Source: Manduca sexta
Lineage: Eukaryota > Arthropoda > Insecta > Lepidoptera > Sphingidae
NCBI RefSeq assembly: GCF_014839805.1
Contig: NC_051123.1
Coordinates: forward strand, 912,727-976,726
Length of the DNA: 64,000 nt
Direction: 5' to 3'
Part shown: positions 12,405-25,242 of the stretch, piece after piece
Numbering within the stretch: the first letter of the stretch is position 1
Layout of the letters: every line of letters starts with the position of its first letter
Notes under the pieces: model-generated
Told to the model about the DNA's origin: nothing
The model's database searches: none
Seen by the model: only the letters and a program-made list of their open reading frames with translations
Translations under genes and position numbers: made by a program

Positions 12405-14364
12405 ATGATAAATGCATTTTATAGGAAACGAAATAGATTAATTATGTCCAAAATTAAACGGTTATAGATTGTGGAGTTGTTTTATTCTTCTATTAAAGTG
12501 TTTAATATATCTATCCGATTCGTCTAAGCTAGAATTTGTTGCAATCTCGTTACCCCATTTTCATTTTTTGTTAGTGCCACAAAAAATTATAGAGAAAGAT
12601 TTGGCTCGGGTTTTTACGCCTCGTCGCGTGTCTGGCGTCATACCCTACGGGAATCCAATTCCCAGAAATGATAGAATAGGTTACGAATTCATTCGAAATT
12701 CTCTAACAATATAACATAGATACAAAAGTGATACTGGATGGATTAGTTAATTGCGGGTTATTTGACTTTGAAGTTATTTTTATTTATTTTATTTTAGTGA
12801 TATAGGCAAGATGCGTTATGATAAAATATATATTTGATTACGCTATCTTTCAATGTTACTTCCTAATATAAAATATTATAAGTGTTTTTTTGTATTAGGT
12901 TTTGTATTTTTAAGATAAAGAAATTCAGTATGTAGTGCATTGAAATCTATAAATTATGTAACTTTCAAAAATTGATATAATACTAATCAAAATATATAAT
13001 TATCATTAATATTAAAGCATGTTTAAATTTTTTGTAGAAACATGCATAAACATCAAAACAGATTTTCATAAAATTAAGCATACAATTAGACCATCCTGGA
13101 TTAAATAAAATAGAATATGTTATTCCCGAACATATGTACATTTTTATTTCTACGTTAAATGCCCTTTTTCCGTTTTATTTAACACGGAACTCCAACTGTA
13201 TTTTTTCGTTGATGCACTTTTCGTGTTCCAAATCTCGGTTTAAAATATTCGTGCGCGGATATATTTATTTTTAGATCTTTAGGTACGAGTGTTAGGCACT
13301 AACCACGGTATTGATTTAGCGGGTTGACGACCTGGCATTAGCATGGTTTGACGCTCCCGGGGCAGCGAGAGGCGAACTTGGAGCTACCTGTGAAGTTGAT
13401 GCTGCTTTCGGAACGGCTAGGTTACATAGCGTGTGTTGTTGGTACTTACTTATATTGTTAGTTCTTGTTTTTCTAATTGGACTTGTCAATGAACATGGAG
13501 TAGTCTAAGAAGTTAAGAATATTCTAGACTTTTAATCGTATTGGATCCAATAATACATTGTTGGTAGTCTAATAACAACTAGACATATGTTTGATTTGTC
13601 AAAGGTCTCTTAACCTACCTCAAAAAGAGATTGTCTTTTCTTAATTCGATGCGTAGTTTTTTTATGTGTGTACAATTACTTTGATATTTCGAGATCAATT
13701 TTCACCGACAATATTTCCTTCAAATATATTTATTTATTGTTTATTAACTTATAGAGAAGTTTATAGTTCTTGAATAATAAGTATCAGTAGTTTGCCGGTA
13801 ATATTAGTTACTAAGTACGAGGTTTTTAGTTCGATTTTAAACACCACAGTCCGTGGTATGATATAATATCGGAATGGATGTGTGCCAGCATGCAGTTGGC
13901 AACAGGCACTGCACATCCGTCTAAATACAGGTGAATAAAAAAAACTTCAAGATTTGTTATTAATAGTCTACTAAGACTTAGTTATTATATTTTGCTAGAT
14001 GTCTGGTGACTTATACGAGAGTTTATGTGTTTCTGTGCTGCCAAATAGGGTGCAAGAGCTACAGTTGCGTTCGAGTTGTTGCTTAACGGCAAAATTTGTT
14101 AAAAAGATTGTACCTAGTACTTACTATGATGCAATAATACATATTATGGAACTTCACTCACCATAGACCTACATATTAAAGCTTCATAATTATCTTTATT
14201 TCAGCACATGAAACACCTAATAACACCATCTGTACAAACTAGGTATAATTTTAACAAAACACGCATATGCCATATTGTGCTATAAATAACGTTAATTTTA
14301 GCCTGTCACGTGACTCAATAGTATAGCTGATCACAACATCAAACCGGAGTCTGGAAATTGTGCT
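12405..14364. other. Non-coding, nothing recognised
   Basis: AT-rich DNA between two CpG islands. The 81-codon frame at 12469-12714 has no recognisable domain. Confidence 0.45.
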
Positions 14365-14425
14365 TGATATAGCTATAGGCTCGCCCACTATCACATCACA
14401 GGACGGAACAAACAGCGAAAAGCGG
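14365..14425 (+). repeat. Short SINE S2 fragment
   Basis: ATAGGCTCGCCCACTATCAC and ACAGGACGGAAC match the middle of the S2 body at 29835-29860. Nothing else of the element is visible. Confidence 0.45.
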
Positions 14426-14869
14426 ATCTTATTTATACATCTGCTACCCCTCCCGGAAAATGTCGTGATGTATTTAAAAAGAATTATAAATCATCGTCGA
14501 ATACTACATATCGTTTAATTTCATATATACAAACGAGTCTTCCCGTCCCTCCAGCTTATTTGGCTATCGATCGTCGTTGTTGCCATGTGGCAGCTAGCTG
14601 GAGGTACGAGACGCGTGAAAATTCTATCTACAAAAGTGACTACGTTTGGGGCATACAGTGTTTAAAACGTAATACAATTGGTTACGAATCACACTATGAA
14701 AGATTGATCATTACTTTGAATGAATAAGTACTTTATACCAACAATAAATTTTACACAAAACGCGTTGCAACTCCTTAGCAACTGCACATGACAGTTCTAA
14801 ACAACTTTAAAAATAAACGCGTTTGTCTACATTTCACCATTTCACTCGATTCATAAACAACTCGCGGCG

Positions 14870-15140
14870 AACTTTCCTTCGCGTTTCGGGCGCACGCCGC
14901 TTCGGCGCTGTGGTCGCGCGACGTTGCCGGCTCGCACCAGTACCGCTATGCGACGTTGCCAGCCCGCTCGACCCACTTCCAACAACAGACTTGCTTTTTT
15001 CACTCAGCCAAATTGCTCCGGGGTTTGTTTATGGCTTAATTGCGAGCGATTTTTAGATATCACATTGACTTTGCGTAATCGTTCATTCTTGACCTCTCGT
15101 GCAATTCGGTTGGTTAATGCAGGGCTGCCAACCCGACATA
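14870..15140 (+). promoter_or_regulatory. CpG-rich island with two GCGACGTTGCC motifs
   Basis: Exact 11-mers at 14918-14928 and 14950-14960 lie in a CpG-dense block of about 120 nt. The open frames across it have arginine-rich composition typical of GC-rich non-coding DNA and match no family I know. I read it as a possible promoter rather than a coding region. Confidence 0.35.
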
Positions 15141-15662
15141 AATAAAGTGATAGTCAGTTGATTCCATATTTGAAAATTTTAATGATTTGTTTTTCAACGC
15201 GTTGATTGTGACATTATTTTTTTTATTTATAAAGGTGTATTTTCGTACAGATTGCTCGTTACGACTTGGTAATAAAAATAGCACTCGACAAATTAAGATT
15301 TTGGCAACGAAATGAGCTACAATTGTTGCCTACAGCTGTTTATTAACAAGCTTAAAAGTTAATTGCCTACTCTGCGATGTAAGTCAACAAGTTAAAAGTA
15401 GCCATTTGTAATACCAAAGTAAATTTATATTATCCTTGCTCTTGAAACAAGAGAGTAGGCATTAATGTAAGTTGAGTTGCACGCATGTCTTCTAAATAAT
15501 GATAAATCTAATCTACAATCTAGTAAAATAAATGATTCATTTTCATACTAGAATTATAAGGACGCGACGCGGCTGATCTTACGAACTGTTAGTTGTTATT
15601 GTAGTACAGAAATTGCTGCGGCTTGGAGTGGCAGTTTTGTCTTGAGATAGCTTAAGGACTAA

Positions 15663-15732
15663 CTAATTCACACTCCACTTACCATCAGGTGCGGAGGGGT
15701 AACTGCGAAACCCGTATAATAAAAAAAAAATC
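15663..15732 (+). repeat. Family P1 tail fragment
   Basis: CACTCCACTTACCATCAGGT is followed by about 40 nt and a poly-A run, matching the P1 3' end. Only the tail is present. Confidence 0.55.
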
Positions 15733-16119
15733 TTCCCAATCCCGATTTTCTTCTTAATCTCATCCACATTTCCTCTGGGAGTATTCATACTCAATTGACT
15801 CGCCTACATACTAAAGACATTTTTTAATGAAAAAAATACTTCTTAGGAATCATCGGTAATGTATAATTAATAGTTTCGTGTAGGTAGCGAAACTCTTAAA
15901 CCTTGCCATTGTGGCTGAACCGGTCCGGCTTGACTAGTTTCTTTGTATTAGTGATAGTGGGCGACCGGTCGAGCGCGAGGTCGCCGATTCGAATTCCGAT
16001 TGAGTTTAGTAATGTCTTTGATAGGTTTGTCATAACTGCCTTGATAACTAGGTGTTGCTCGCGAATTCGCTCGCGAAAAGACCTTTACACGGATTAAAAA
16101 TTACGTTCATTTAAGATTT

Positions 16120-16245
16120 GGTGTATCTGTATGACAAATTTCATCCAAATACGTTCGGCCATTTCTGCGTCTAATTCTAACAAAAATCCATACATCTCAC
16201 CACACTTTTGCATTGTATTAGTAATAAGAACGAGTGTGTATTGAA
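16120..16245 (+). repeat. Fragment of a common lepidopteran LINE/SINE 3' region
   Basis: ACAAATTTCATCCAAATACG, then CGGCCATTTCTGCGT and ATCCATACATCTCACC, are in the order seen in the widespread lepidopteran repeat of this type. It is related to the pieces at 18243 (inverted) and 24395. Confidence 0.55.
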
Positions 16246-16558
16246 ACGTCTTCCTTCGTTTATTTATTGTTTCACGAATATCATTTAATTTTAATGCTAT
16301 ATGATAAATAAAAGAGTATTTTAATATCGCCACGTTACACTATCGTGATAAGTTATCAACAAAGTTCTTTATATGAGCCATTCATGTTTTATTCAGTGTG
16401 GAATAAAATTAACTCGACGGTTTTGACGATATGAAAGTTATCAAAAGGACATCTCTGATTCTGTATAATGCTATGTTGCTTAAATGCGTATATAACTTGA
16501 GGTCAAACTTGTCGGTTTCCAAGAAATACGTTAACAAAATATCAAAAGTTCATTGGTG

Positions 16559-16856
16559 GTAGGTCTTGCGTACGGGAGAGTCCGCCTGGGTAGGTACCAC
16601 CGCAATGTCTACTTCTGCCGCCAAGCATCAGCGTGAAGTGTCTTGTGTTCGGTGTGAGGGACATTGTACCAGTGAACTATTGGACATAACAAGACTTAAC
16701 ATCTCATGTCTCAGGATGGCGAGCGCAGTGAAATACCAAACAATACTTTTGTTATTCAAGGTGTTGGATGATGTTTCAACTGTTTATCGACTGTCGTATC
16801 GCTTACCATCAGGCGAACGGCAAGCTCGTCTCAGCATTCAAAGCAATAAAAAAAAT
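16559..16856 (+). repeat. Dispersed poly-A repeat, family P2, full copy
   Basis: It is homologous to the 38.2-kb copy throughout (GAGTCCGCCTGGGTAGGTAC to AAGCTCGTCTCAGC and poly-A). The 185-codon open frame starting at 16566 lies mostly in this repeat and is not a gene. Confidence 0.8.
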
Positions 16857-17123
16857 TACATTTCATTTATACTTATAAGTACTGATTATACACTATTGCT
16901 ACATTTCCAACAGATATACATGCTATTTCATATACAAAAGATCTTCGTAAATACGCCACAGTTCCCTGAGACTGCTTATACATTAGCTATATATAAGCGA
17001 CAGTCGTGGGCTATAGGCGTGTCGGGAGGGCTCAGGATCAGTGAACAGTCGCGAGCGGCGGGAGTCGTGCCTTGTCAGATCCTCTCGGCAACAAAACATA
17101 AGCCAAAGTATCGGGATGGGTAA

Positions 17124-19049
17124 TCCTTGGAAATACTTAATAGTCAAAAGATTCTGTTTCTATAACAAGTAGGAAGGAATATTTTGTTGGCAGTTTGTTT
17201 TATATAACAGTTTTGATCAGCATATTGAGATATTTGGCTTTGGTAAAATCCCTTACATATTTTTCGTACAATGCAATTTGTAGCTCATTGGGTTACAAAC
17301 AAGTTTCCAATGAAATCATTACATTTAAGTACTGTTTTATTTCCTTCAGGGATGTAGTTGTGTACTTATATAAAGAAAAGAAAGAAAAATATTATATATT
17401 TAATAGAATGTATTAAGACAGAAAAAAAACATATGAAACATTTTTTTTTAATTTAACATTTTGTAAACACTGTTTCGATACACACAATTACGAGAAATAC
17501 TCAAAAGAAAATCCGAATAATTAAGTAATAGTAATTGGGTTTGCTCGTCACGCTCTCCGCGCGTCCCTCACACGTCCCCCGCCCGGCATCGACCCGCCGC
17601 GGACAGATTGACTGACAAACAAAACAAGTATTCTAATGGCGCCCACGCAATGCGTCTAACACGGTTTTTACAACTCACAATTTAATATTTCGTTTGGTTT
17701 TATTTATGAGTACTCGCCCGCAGCCCTGTTGTGTTTATTCGGATTTTAAAACTCTAGATGAAAGATCTTTGCACATTTCAAAGACGATAAATTTGGAATG
17801 AACAAATAGTTTTTTCTTCTTGTCTCTAAATTTTACCCTATTGACGAGTTTAGAGCTTAGACCATCACGAAGCTTAGTCCTAAACACTCTTTCAGAACAT
17901 TGTCTAGTAGCTACCGCGGTGAGTATATCTCCAAATTTGACGGTACAGCCAATATTATACATCACATATCACTATATACTCCGGATATTCACTTACGTCC
18001 AAAAGGTGCAAAGAGGCCATCGCGTTCGCGCACGAATGCGTAGAACACAATAAGGGGCGGTAAGTATGTGTGTGTGTGTGCGGTTTTTTTTCCGCTGCGC
18101 CGGGCACAATGCACATCCGGCGCGGCCCGTCAGATCTCCATCTTTATGCACCCTCGCATATGCATGCTGGGCTCCGCATATTTTGCCTGTTTATGTAGAT
18201 ATTGTTCTGTTGTATGGCGAACATGTAGTAGACATACGTTTGCTAATATAAATGCAAATCTTTGTGAAGTTGTTTGGATGTGAGGTAGAAATAAACGCTG
18301 AACGGATTTGGATGAAATTTTACATACTGACTACTTTTTATTTTGCGAAAGTTCATATTGAATCGTTTTTAATTCGGATCAATCAATCAGGCAAAGCTTT
18401 AAGGCTGCCGTACCTCAAAAGGAACCCTATTAGAATCACTAGGATAATGTAACCACAACTTATCAAATGTCACCCATCTTGTGAAAGGGATGTTTTGTAT
18501 CCGAATTCCGTGCTAAGACTAACATTGTTTGGTCGTCTTGGAAATCGAATCTTGAACGATTCAGACCAAGTACTACCCAAATTAATTCCTTGTATTCAAC
18601 ATCATCTAGATACCAAATTACATGTAGAGTTTGACATTACTCTGCCGACAACTATGGCGGCAGGCTGGACTTACCATGAACAGGATAATCATATTACTAG
18701 TAAAAATCCGAAATGATCAATTCCAAATGCGATATATCGACTTCACAAATTGACTGTGTAGGCAATGTTAATTATAATTAATCGAGAAAGTTCCAAGTTA
18801 CCTTTGTCAGCATGTTTATATCGACGTTGATTACATTTTCGAGCACTTTACCACGTGTATGTCAATTCTGACGTCTACATGTTGAACTATATAATCCGTC
18901 ACAGGCGTGCATTCGATACATAATTCAGTGAACAAGTTGACGCATTAAACATGTGCGCACTAAATACTTAGTAACAACAAGACAAACCGCATAACCTTCG
19001 TTTCCCTTGAAATTAAAAGTTCCACATAAATAATAATTCAGATGTAATC
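17124..19049. other. Mostly non-coding, with one LINE fragment
   Basis: Apart from the fragment at 18243-18332 and a short (TG)n run near 18067, I see only unsupported frames. A 76-codon minus-strand frame at 17965-17735 is lysine- and arginine-rich with no recognised family. Confidence 0.4.
18243..18332 (-). repeat. Fragment of the same LINE/SINE 3' region, inverted
   Basis: CTAATATAAATGCAAATCTT at the left and AACGGATTTGGATGAAATTT at the right are the reverse complement of the family's 3' portion. Confidence 0.55.
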
Positions 19050-19205
19050 TGGCGGCGCGGCGCAATGTGCTGAATCAGTGCGCGACGTTGCCGCTCCCGT
19101 GCGACGTTGCCGCACCGGCCGCCTCGCCGCCCGCCACCCGCCGCCCGCCGCCCGGCGCCGCGCCGCCACACTGCGACGTTGCCGCTCCGACGCCACCACC
19201 GTAAA
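19050..19205 (+). promoter_or_regulatory. CpG-rich island with three GCGACGTTGCC motifs
   Basis: Exact 11-mers lie at 19082-19092, 19101-19111 and 19173-19183. Between the second and third is a nearly pure run of GCC/CGCC units. The overlapping minus-strand frames are alanine- and arginine-rich, as expected of translated GC-rich repeats, so I do not call a gene. Confidence 0.4.
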
Positions 19206-20207
19206 ATACCATTCATTCAATTAGTATCAAAAGTTTAATGAATAAGTGCGAATAGCCAAAGACGCACTCGCGTTCTTCTTTCGAATTCGATATTTTTTAA
19301 TTTTCGCTTGATTTGGTCGCGTTAATGGTGCGGAATGGAGATTGCGTTATTTCCGCCTGGAGCTAATTTATCTCGGATCCGAGTCCTTTAGGTCTGCGAA
19401 TGGGAGTTCTGCGAAGTTATACCGCCGGGAGGGTGCCGGGGCTCCTAAATCCTACCCCCGTGCGGGGATGTTGTCGAATCCTTTTCGTGTATACATTAAT
19501 AAGTAGTACGTTACAGGAATTCACATTTCGAATAACAAGTTTTCAATTTCTACGAACCGAAGAGCGACAATACGATGACGTAATTTGTGTTGCCATGTTT
19601 ATTCTCAAACAACAGACATTATCTAGAGTGAGGTATACATGTGTTGTATTATCGATTTTACGTCAACTCACTTGTCTGAACGTCGACTATCTTTCGATAT
19701 AACGTGTCGCTGTTACTTCGTAGTTTGGGGCTTAATTTTATATTAAAATTAACATCGGCTAGTTGCATGATGCTAATCAGAAAACTAGTTATAAAGACAT
19801 TATTAGACGGTAGTAAAAGCGAAGGATGAAATTTTTCGAAAGGGAAACAACTTATAAGTTCTAATATACATAAATGCGGTCTGGAAATCATTTTAATGAT
19901 AATTAGATTTTACATAAGGGCAGCCTGCAGGATTCTGGTTATATGGACCCTTTGTCAATGCACTGGATTTTGAGAAAATCGATCACATGCAGACGAACAA
20001 CGTTTGGTGACTTTGTTTTATAATATGTATAGATATTATAATTTAGTTACTACTCGGAATTACCTAGTATATGTATTTTTGTAATACACTTCGTTAGGTA
20101 TATTGTAGTATTTGTACAGTTCAATATCGTTGGGGTTCAAGCTTACCCGCACGTATGTCTATCGGCTAACTGGCAAGACTCTTCCGCTCGGCAATCCTAA
20201 GGGTTAC

Positions 20208-20347
20208 TTCATCCACGAAGACGCGCTCCACCACCTATTGACAGGGGGTGTTGCGGGGAGAGGGGACTGATCCAAGCACATTCCCCGACGCTATCCATCG
20301 TGTGTTCGTGTGTATTTATGAAGCTCACGCACGTCTTCGTGGATGAA
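20208..20347. repeat. 140-nt unit bounded by a 16-nt perfect inverted repeat
   Basis: TTCATCCACGAAGACG (20208-20223) is repeated in reverse complement at 20332-20347. The interior is GC-rich (for example GACAGGGGGTGTTGCGGGGA). It may be a very small MITE or a structured fragment. No TA or longer duplication is obvious. Confidence 0.45.
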
Positions 20348-22871
20348 ATGATCTTTAACCTGTATATCAGAGTTGTGGAATGATGTTCTAGAATGTTATC
20401 AAAAGAAGCGAGGAATAAGCATCGTAATGGGTCTTACAACTTGTATAAAAATTGACGAATTTATTTAATGTTACCAACTCGAATCATCGTGACGAATTAT
20501 GGTGATTATTTATTGCACCAACATGATAATATTATTTCCCAATACGGGAGTCTAACCGCGCTGTTTTCATTAATAGCTGAATGGCGTATACCGTAATGTT
20601 ACTACTTACCTACTATTAAAACCAATAATGTATTCCACACCAAAACAACTAAGTACACAGCAAAAATAAAAAGTCACAATAAATATTAAAGTCTCGTAGT
20701 ACACTTGACCGACTTGATCAATGTCAGACTTCAATAAATAGTACGGGAGGGTTTCTGCGAAACGCGGCGCGGACACCCATTCAGGCCCTCTCAGTCCCTC
20801 CCGACCTCGGAGTTAGAGGGAAAACGAAAGGTATTTCAGAAATTTAATATAGTTTACAATCGCGAAGCAGTCGCGTGAGCGCGTACGCGAATGTCAAGGA
20901 CAGATTGCAAATACGAATCTGACAAGATGAAAAAAAGATTAAGTGCAGATATTTTTAGCTTATTTACGCTATCAAAGGGCAAAAGTTCTTCTGACAGTCT
21001 ATTTACAAGGACTTAAAAGTTAGTTACATAGAGTTTTACGGGTATGTGACGAGCTATCTCGAGATATTGAAACCCCACGATGTTAAAAAACGTGCTTTAC
21101 CGAGTATCTTACCACAATCACTAACGAGAGCTCGGAAATTGGACGTTTTTGCTTTCATATCCCCTTGATTTATTATAATTTGTTGATTCCTCATGGTCGA
21201 TCATCAATTGGGTATAAAGACTAAAGGAATATTCATAAATCATCTTCTAACATGAAGTCATTCAATCTATAAATATATCAAATACAAACACTTCAATAAT
21301 CCTTCAACAAGTAAACACTTGAAAATAAAATTCAATATAAATATGCAGCGTCTAAAATAACTGGAATGGAGTTTATTTTGATCCGCCATGCGCCATGCCA
21401 ACGGTGCCATCGTCTGCGTTTGTTGGCATGGTTGCCATGTTTACGAGATGGCTATTTCTGCCAAATCCCACCACTGTTCGGGCTTAGTTCCACCCGCTAC
21501 GTGTCGAGATATGTAGCTATCATGAATGCGAAAGTAACTTACGAACTACTGAAGCGAATTTGATGATTTTTTTTACGGAGTAAGTATGAATCCTTAAAAA
21601 CGACAAAGGCCAATTTTCTAAATATAATACAGTAATCTGAACTACACGTGGACGAAGCCGCAGTAACTCTACGGCACAATTTGTTTTCGATCATTTGACT
21701 ACGGAAAGTTTTGTGTTACTGAATTATTCAAATGATTATGCTAAATTTAAACCGGTCAGTTAGTTATATTCGGTCTTGAGCCATGTCTAGATTGCTGAAT
21801 TTACTAGATTTGTGGGTTTTGCGCTAGAGCTCACAAGCGTTGCTTTACGAAAATAATTATTCGTAGTTTATGTCACTGGCTGTCGGTACCGAAACACGTT
21901 AAATTTTATAGGTTTCTTGCCAAAGATTTAATGCTAACCACTACAACGTTCGTAAACAATTTAGATACGAGTATTGGTCACTAATAAACTATTGGTTCTT
22001 ATTAGATATTACATTATTGCTTCATGTTAGTTAACAAATTAGTACCTTCCATTAAATTCGAACAAAAGTAATTTTCTCTGGACGATATTAAAATAATATT
22101 TGCATAATGATTTCTTAAATTTACGCGAATGTTAGACATCGAAAAAGAACTACTTTTTCGGATTTTAATATTTCTATTTTAACTAATAACCCTCGACTTA
22201 TTGATACTTTTACATAATTCCGGTTCAATATTAGCTAATCTCGGCTGTTACCATCCCAGAGTCCATGTTCCTCAAGATCTTGCAGGTCTGGACTTTGAAT
22301 AGTAAGACACAGTCGCACGACACCTGAAAGTCAACACCGTTGGCCGCGTGGTAACTCGACTCCAACCGGACTTGAATAACAAGCTGAACAACACTTGCTC
22401 AAGAAAAACCTCTTTAAAAACGAAAATGGCGGATTTCAGGACACCTTGGCCATTATAAGTTATGGACTGGCATAATTACAAATAAAGAAAGAAAAATTCT
22501 ATTCGCACAATATACTGTGTGGACAGCGGAAGTATTTACGTCTTAGAGTATATACGAAGCCATTTGAACAATTGGGATAGTGGTTATTGTTATTGAGTAA
22601 ATCACATCACTGAACTTTAATGCTGGGATGTGTTTATAATTATAGATTTTTGTATAATCAACCCAAATTCCAGTATCTAAATTAAGTGTATGAAACCCAG
22701 CTATACCACGGAGAAGTTGTGAATTAAAGCTATAACTACCACCTGTTTTATTATTCTATTGAAATGAGAATAGCATCCATGCTATATTATGCACAGTACA
22801 ATAATTGCTGGAGAAAGACCTAAGTCGTATTATTGTGCTGTTACATCAACATTGTTTTCTTTTTGTTACAG
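20348..22871. other. Non-coding, nothing recognised
   Basis: AT-rich, with a small GC-rich patch at 20755-20815 and some ATGCCAAC/GTTGCCAT repetition near 21390-21440. No gene is supported. Confidence 0.4.
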
Positions 22872-22926
22872 GTACAAACCTTCGATAGACATTGGGTATA
22901 ATGATGATAAAACTATCAGGCAACTG
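22872..22926 (+). CDS. Candidate 55-nt internal exon, unidentified protein
   Basis: A strong acceptor (TTTTCTTTTTGTTACAG) is followed by 55 nt and a GTATGT donor. Only one of the three frames is open: one base completing a codon, then YKPSIDIGYNDDKTIRQL. The composition (polar, charged, no low-complexity bias) looks like coding sequence. I cannot link it to another exon in the window and do not recognise the protein. It could be a small cassette exon of a long plus-strand gene. Confidence 0.35.
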
Positions 22927-23210
22927 GTATGTATGGAAACGCTTTTCTGGAAAATATTAATCCCAGCTTACCTTATTATTTTTTTTAATACTTTCCTATT
23001 TCATAAATAATTTGTAGAAGACCTACCTACCTTGAAAAGGGAGGGGGGAATAGAGTCTTAACGTCTATTGTCTCAGGTGCTGTGCAGTGGCACGCAGTTA
23101 TTATAATTCAAGTCCTTGATGCTATCACCACGAGAGTGGCTTTCTTCATTCATTCATTAAAAAAGGAAATGATCATAACTCCTCATTACCTAAGATATTG
23201 TGATATATGT

Positions 23211-23534
23211 AATAATAATAATATCAGCCCTGTATTATACTTGCCCACTGCTGAGCACGGGCCTCCTCTACTACTGAGAGGGATTAGACCTTAGTCCACC
23301 ACGCTGGCCTAGTGCGGATTGGTAGACTTCACACACCTTTGAAATTCCTATAGAGAACTTCTCAGATGTGCAGGTTTCCTCACGATGTTTTCCTTCACCG
23401 TTAAAGCGAACGATAAATTCACAAAGAATACACACATGATTTTTTAGAAAAGTCAGAGGTGTGTGCCCTTGGGATTTGAACCTGCGGACATTCGTCTCGG
23501 CAGTCCGTTCCACACCCAACTAGGCTATCGCCGC
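23211..23534 (-). repeat. tRNA-derived SINE, family S1, copy A
   Basis: Read on the minus strand, it begins GCGGCGATAGCCTAGTTGG (A box at 23516-23527), carries the B box GGTTCAAATCCC (23471-23482) and ends in an ATT-rich tail (23211-23222). The same roughly 320-nt sequence recurs at 47051 and 56310. Confidence 0.85.
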
Positions 23535-23869
23535 CGATCGATCTATGCAAATATACAGCGATTATAGATAAAAACGGACCATTAAACGCTACCGGAACTG
23601 CTAATCAGTGTGACTAAACGTGAGCCATTTAAAACCAGTAACGCTAACTGTCGCCCTTAACTTGTCTATTAACTTTTAATTATTCTTGAATATGTGTTCG
23701 TCACGGCTCATCCGTCAAGACCTTTCTCAGCAGTCTCATTGTGCAGCACCGGGGTAAATAGATATATGCATAAATGGTGAAGGGTCTATATTCTACAAAA
23801 AAGGAAATTGGTGGTAATCTGGTGGAGATTCCTGTCGGCTTCTGTTTTTGTAGAATTTATGGAAAATTG

Positions 23870-23970
23870 ATTTCTGAGAACCGATTTGCAGACTGCATTT
23901 ATACATATTAGTTATATATTGTGTCGGGTTCCCTTTTCGAAAATTGCACCTTTTGCCATTGGTCTATATT
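23870..23970 (+). repeat. Dispersed repeat R4, copy
   Basis: GATTTGCAGACTGCATTTAT and TTTTCGAAAATTGCACCTT..GCCATTGG recur, diverged, at 38840-38935 and partly at 41960-42035. The type is unknown. Confidence 0.45.
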
Positions 23971-23974
23971 AACT

Positions 23975-24130
23975 GCCTCGGTGACGAAATTGTATTGGGT
24001 GTGTGGTACACTGCTCTGAGGCTTCGGGTTTGAAGCCCGGGTGCGGCAGTGATATTGAGTTTTTCTGTTTAGTAACATCAGAGTCTCGAATTTGTGTCCT
24101 GTAGGGTGTCAGTCGTTCACCCTTTAAGGG
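23975..24130 (+). repeat. tRNA-derived SINE, family S2, 5' part
   Basis: A plus-strand head contains GCCTCGGTGACGAAATTG and GGGTTTGAAGCCC (A- and B-box positions). It is followed by ATATTGAGTTTTTCTG and GAATTTGTGTCC, which recur at 29800-29820. Confidence 0.65.
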
Positions 24131-24269
24131 TAAATGAGACAATGTAGACTTTCAAATGTTTGATGTAATATATTGAGTTCACTAATGCTAATCATCATCA
24201 TCATCAGCCGCAGGATATCTACTGCTGAACATGGGCTTCCCCTAAAGATAATGCTAATAATAAATTATA

Positions 24270-24385
24270 GAGATAGGTTCGCCCCCTATAACGTCATCGG
24301 ATTGACATGGCGTCAAGTGGGTGTCCTGGTTGCGCCTCTGCCTACCCCTTTAGAGATAGACGAGTGTGTGTAAATTACGTTGTCA
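24270..24385 (+). repeat. SINE S2 body fragment
   Basis: It contains TTCGCCCCCTATAACGTCAT and GGGTGTCCTGGTTGCGCCTC, matching the S2 body at 29840 and (inverted) at 49400. No tRNA head is attached. Confidence 0.6.
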
Positions 24386-24394
24386 TTGTCCTTC

Positions 24395-24470
24395 TGTTTG
24401 TCAAATTTCATCGAAATGCATTCAGCAGTTTCTGCGTCTGTTTTGAATCAACATCTAAATATACCTTGTC
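24395..24470 (+). repeat. Short fragment of the same LINE/SINE 3' region
   Basis: CAAATTTCATCGAAATGCAT and CAGCAGTTTCTGCGT match the 16.1-kb fragment. It lies directly after an S2 SINE body piece. Confidence 0.45.
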
Positions 24471-25053
24471 ACTACAGGCTCCACTTACTATCAAGCCTGC
24501 TTCTCGTTGAGTTGTATAAAAAAATACGATAACAAGTCCAGTTTATTACTTGACGCCAATCTTAATGTCCGATCTGAACACACAGAGTTCGTATTCGCGT
24601 GGTACAGTCGCGTACATAATGGCATTATGGTCCCACGACGCGTTTGTCGTTTTGAATGCGATAAACTCAAAAAGTACCAAACGCATGTCAATGAAATTTG
24701 CTATGGAGATAGTTTAAGACCCTGGGAAAGATTTTATTCTATAGAGACATTTTATTCCAGAAATCTATTTCGCAGATGTAGCCACGAGAAAAAGTTAGTG
24801 ATAATAATTATTTGAAGTCCTTCGACAGGGTTGGGAATAGGGTAAGTGCTCACTGCGCCGTTGATTTGATTAAATTTAACCTTTGCGGGTTTGGTGGTAA
24901 GAAAATCCTTTTTAAAGTCTCATCCAAATGGGTTCAATCGTTTTGATATTTGAGTCCAATAAGTCAGCTGATAGATAGAAAACGGTTGAAAACGTTTGTT
25001 TAGGTATGGGTAAAGAATTACATGTGAATGATCACGTTACATTAGTAGAAACC

Positions 25054-25093
25054 TTTATTCCAAACAAACACTGACACTCAAATTTTCTTTATT
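25054..25093 (-). terminator. Candidate polyadenylation signals of the Sailor-like transposase
   Basis: Two AATAAA hexamers on the minus strand (plus-strand TTTATT at 25088-25093 and 25054-25059) lie 150-190 nt past the stop codon. Either could serve as the 3' processing signal. Confidence 0.4.
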
Positions 25094-25242
25094 CGAATAG
25101 GCGATTAAGCACCAATATATATAAATAAATTTATAACTAAGATTATATACATACACTTATAAGCTACCTAGTACCTACAAACCTTTCTTTTCTAATTTAC
25201 AAGCGGGTAATGACATACATAGCTGCTGTTAAAAAGACAAGT

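Noticed and set aside
16566..17123. 185-codon plus-strand open frame
   Set aside because: The first half is the P2 dispersed repeat, and the rest has no recognisable domain.
23471..23534. Possible tRNA gene in reverse orientation
   Set aside because: The A and B boxes are present, but the sequence continues into a repeated 320-nt body found three times, so it is a SINE head rather than a functional tRNA.
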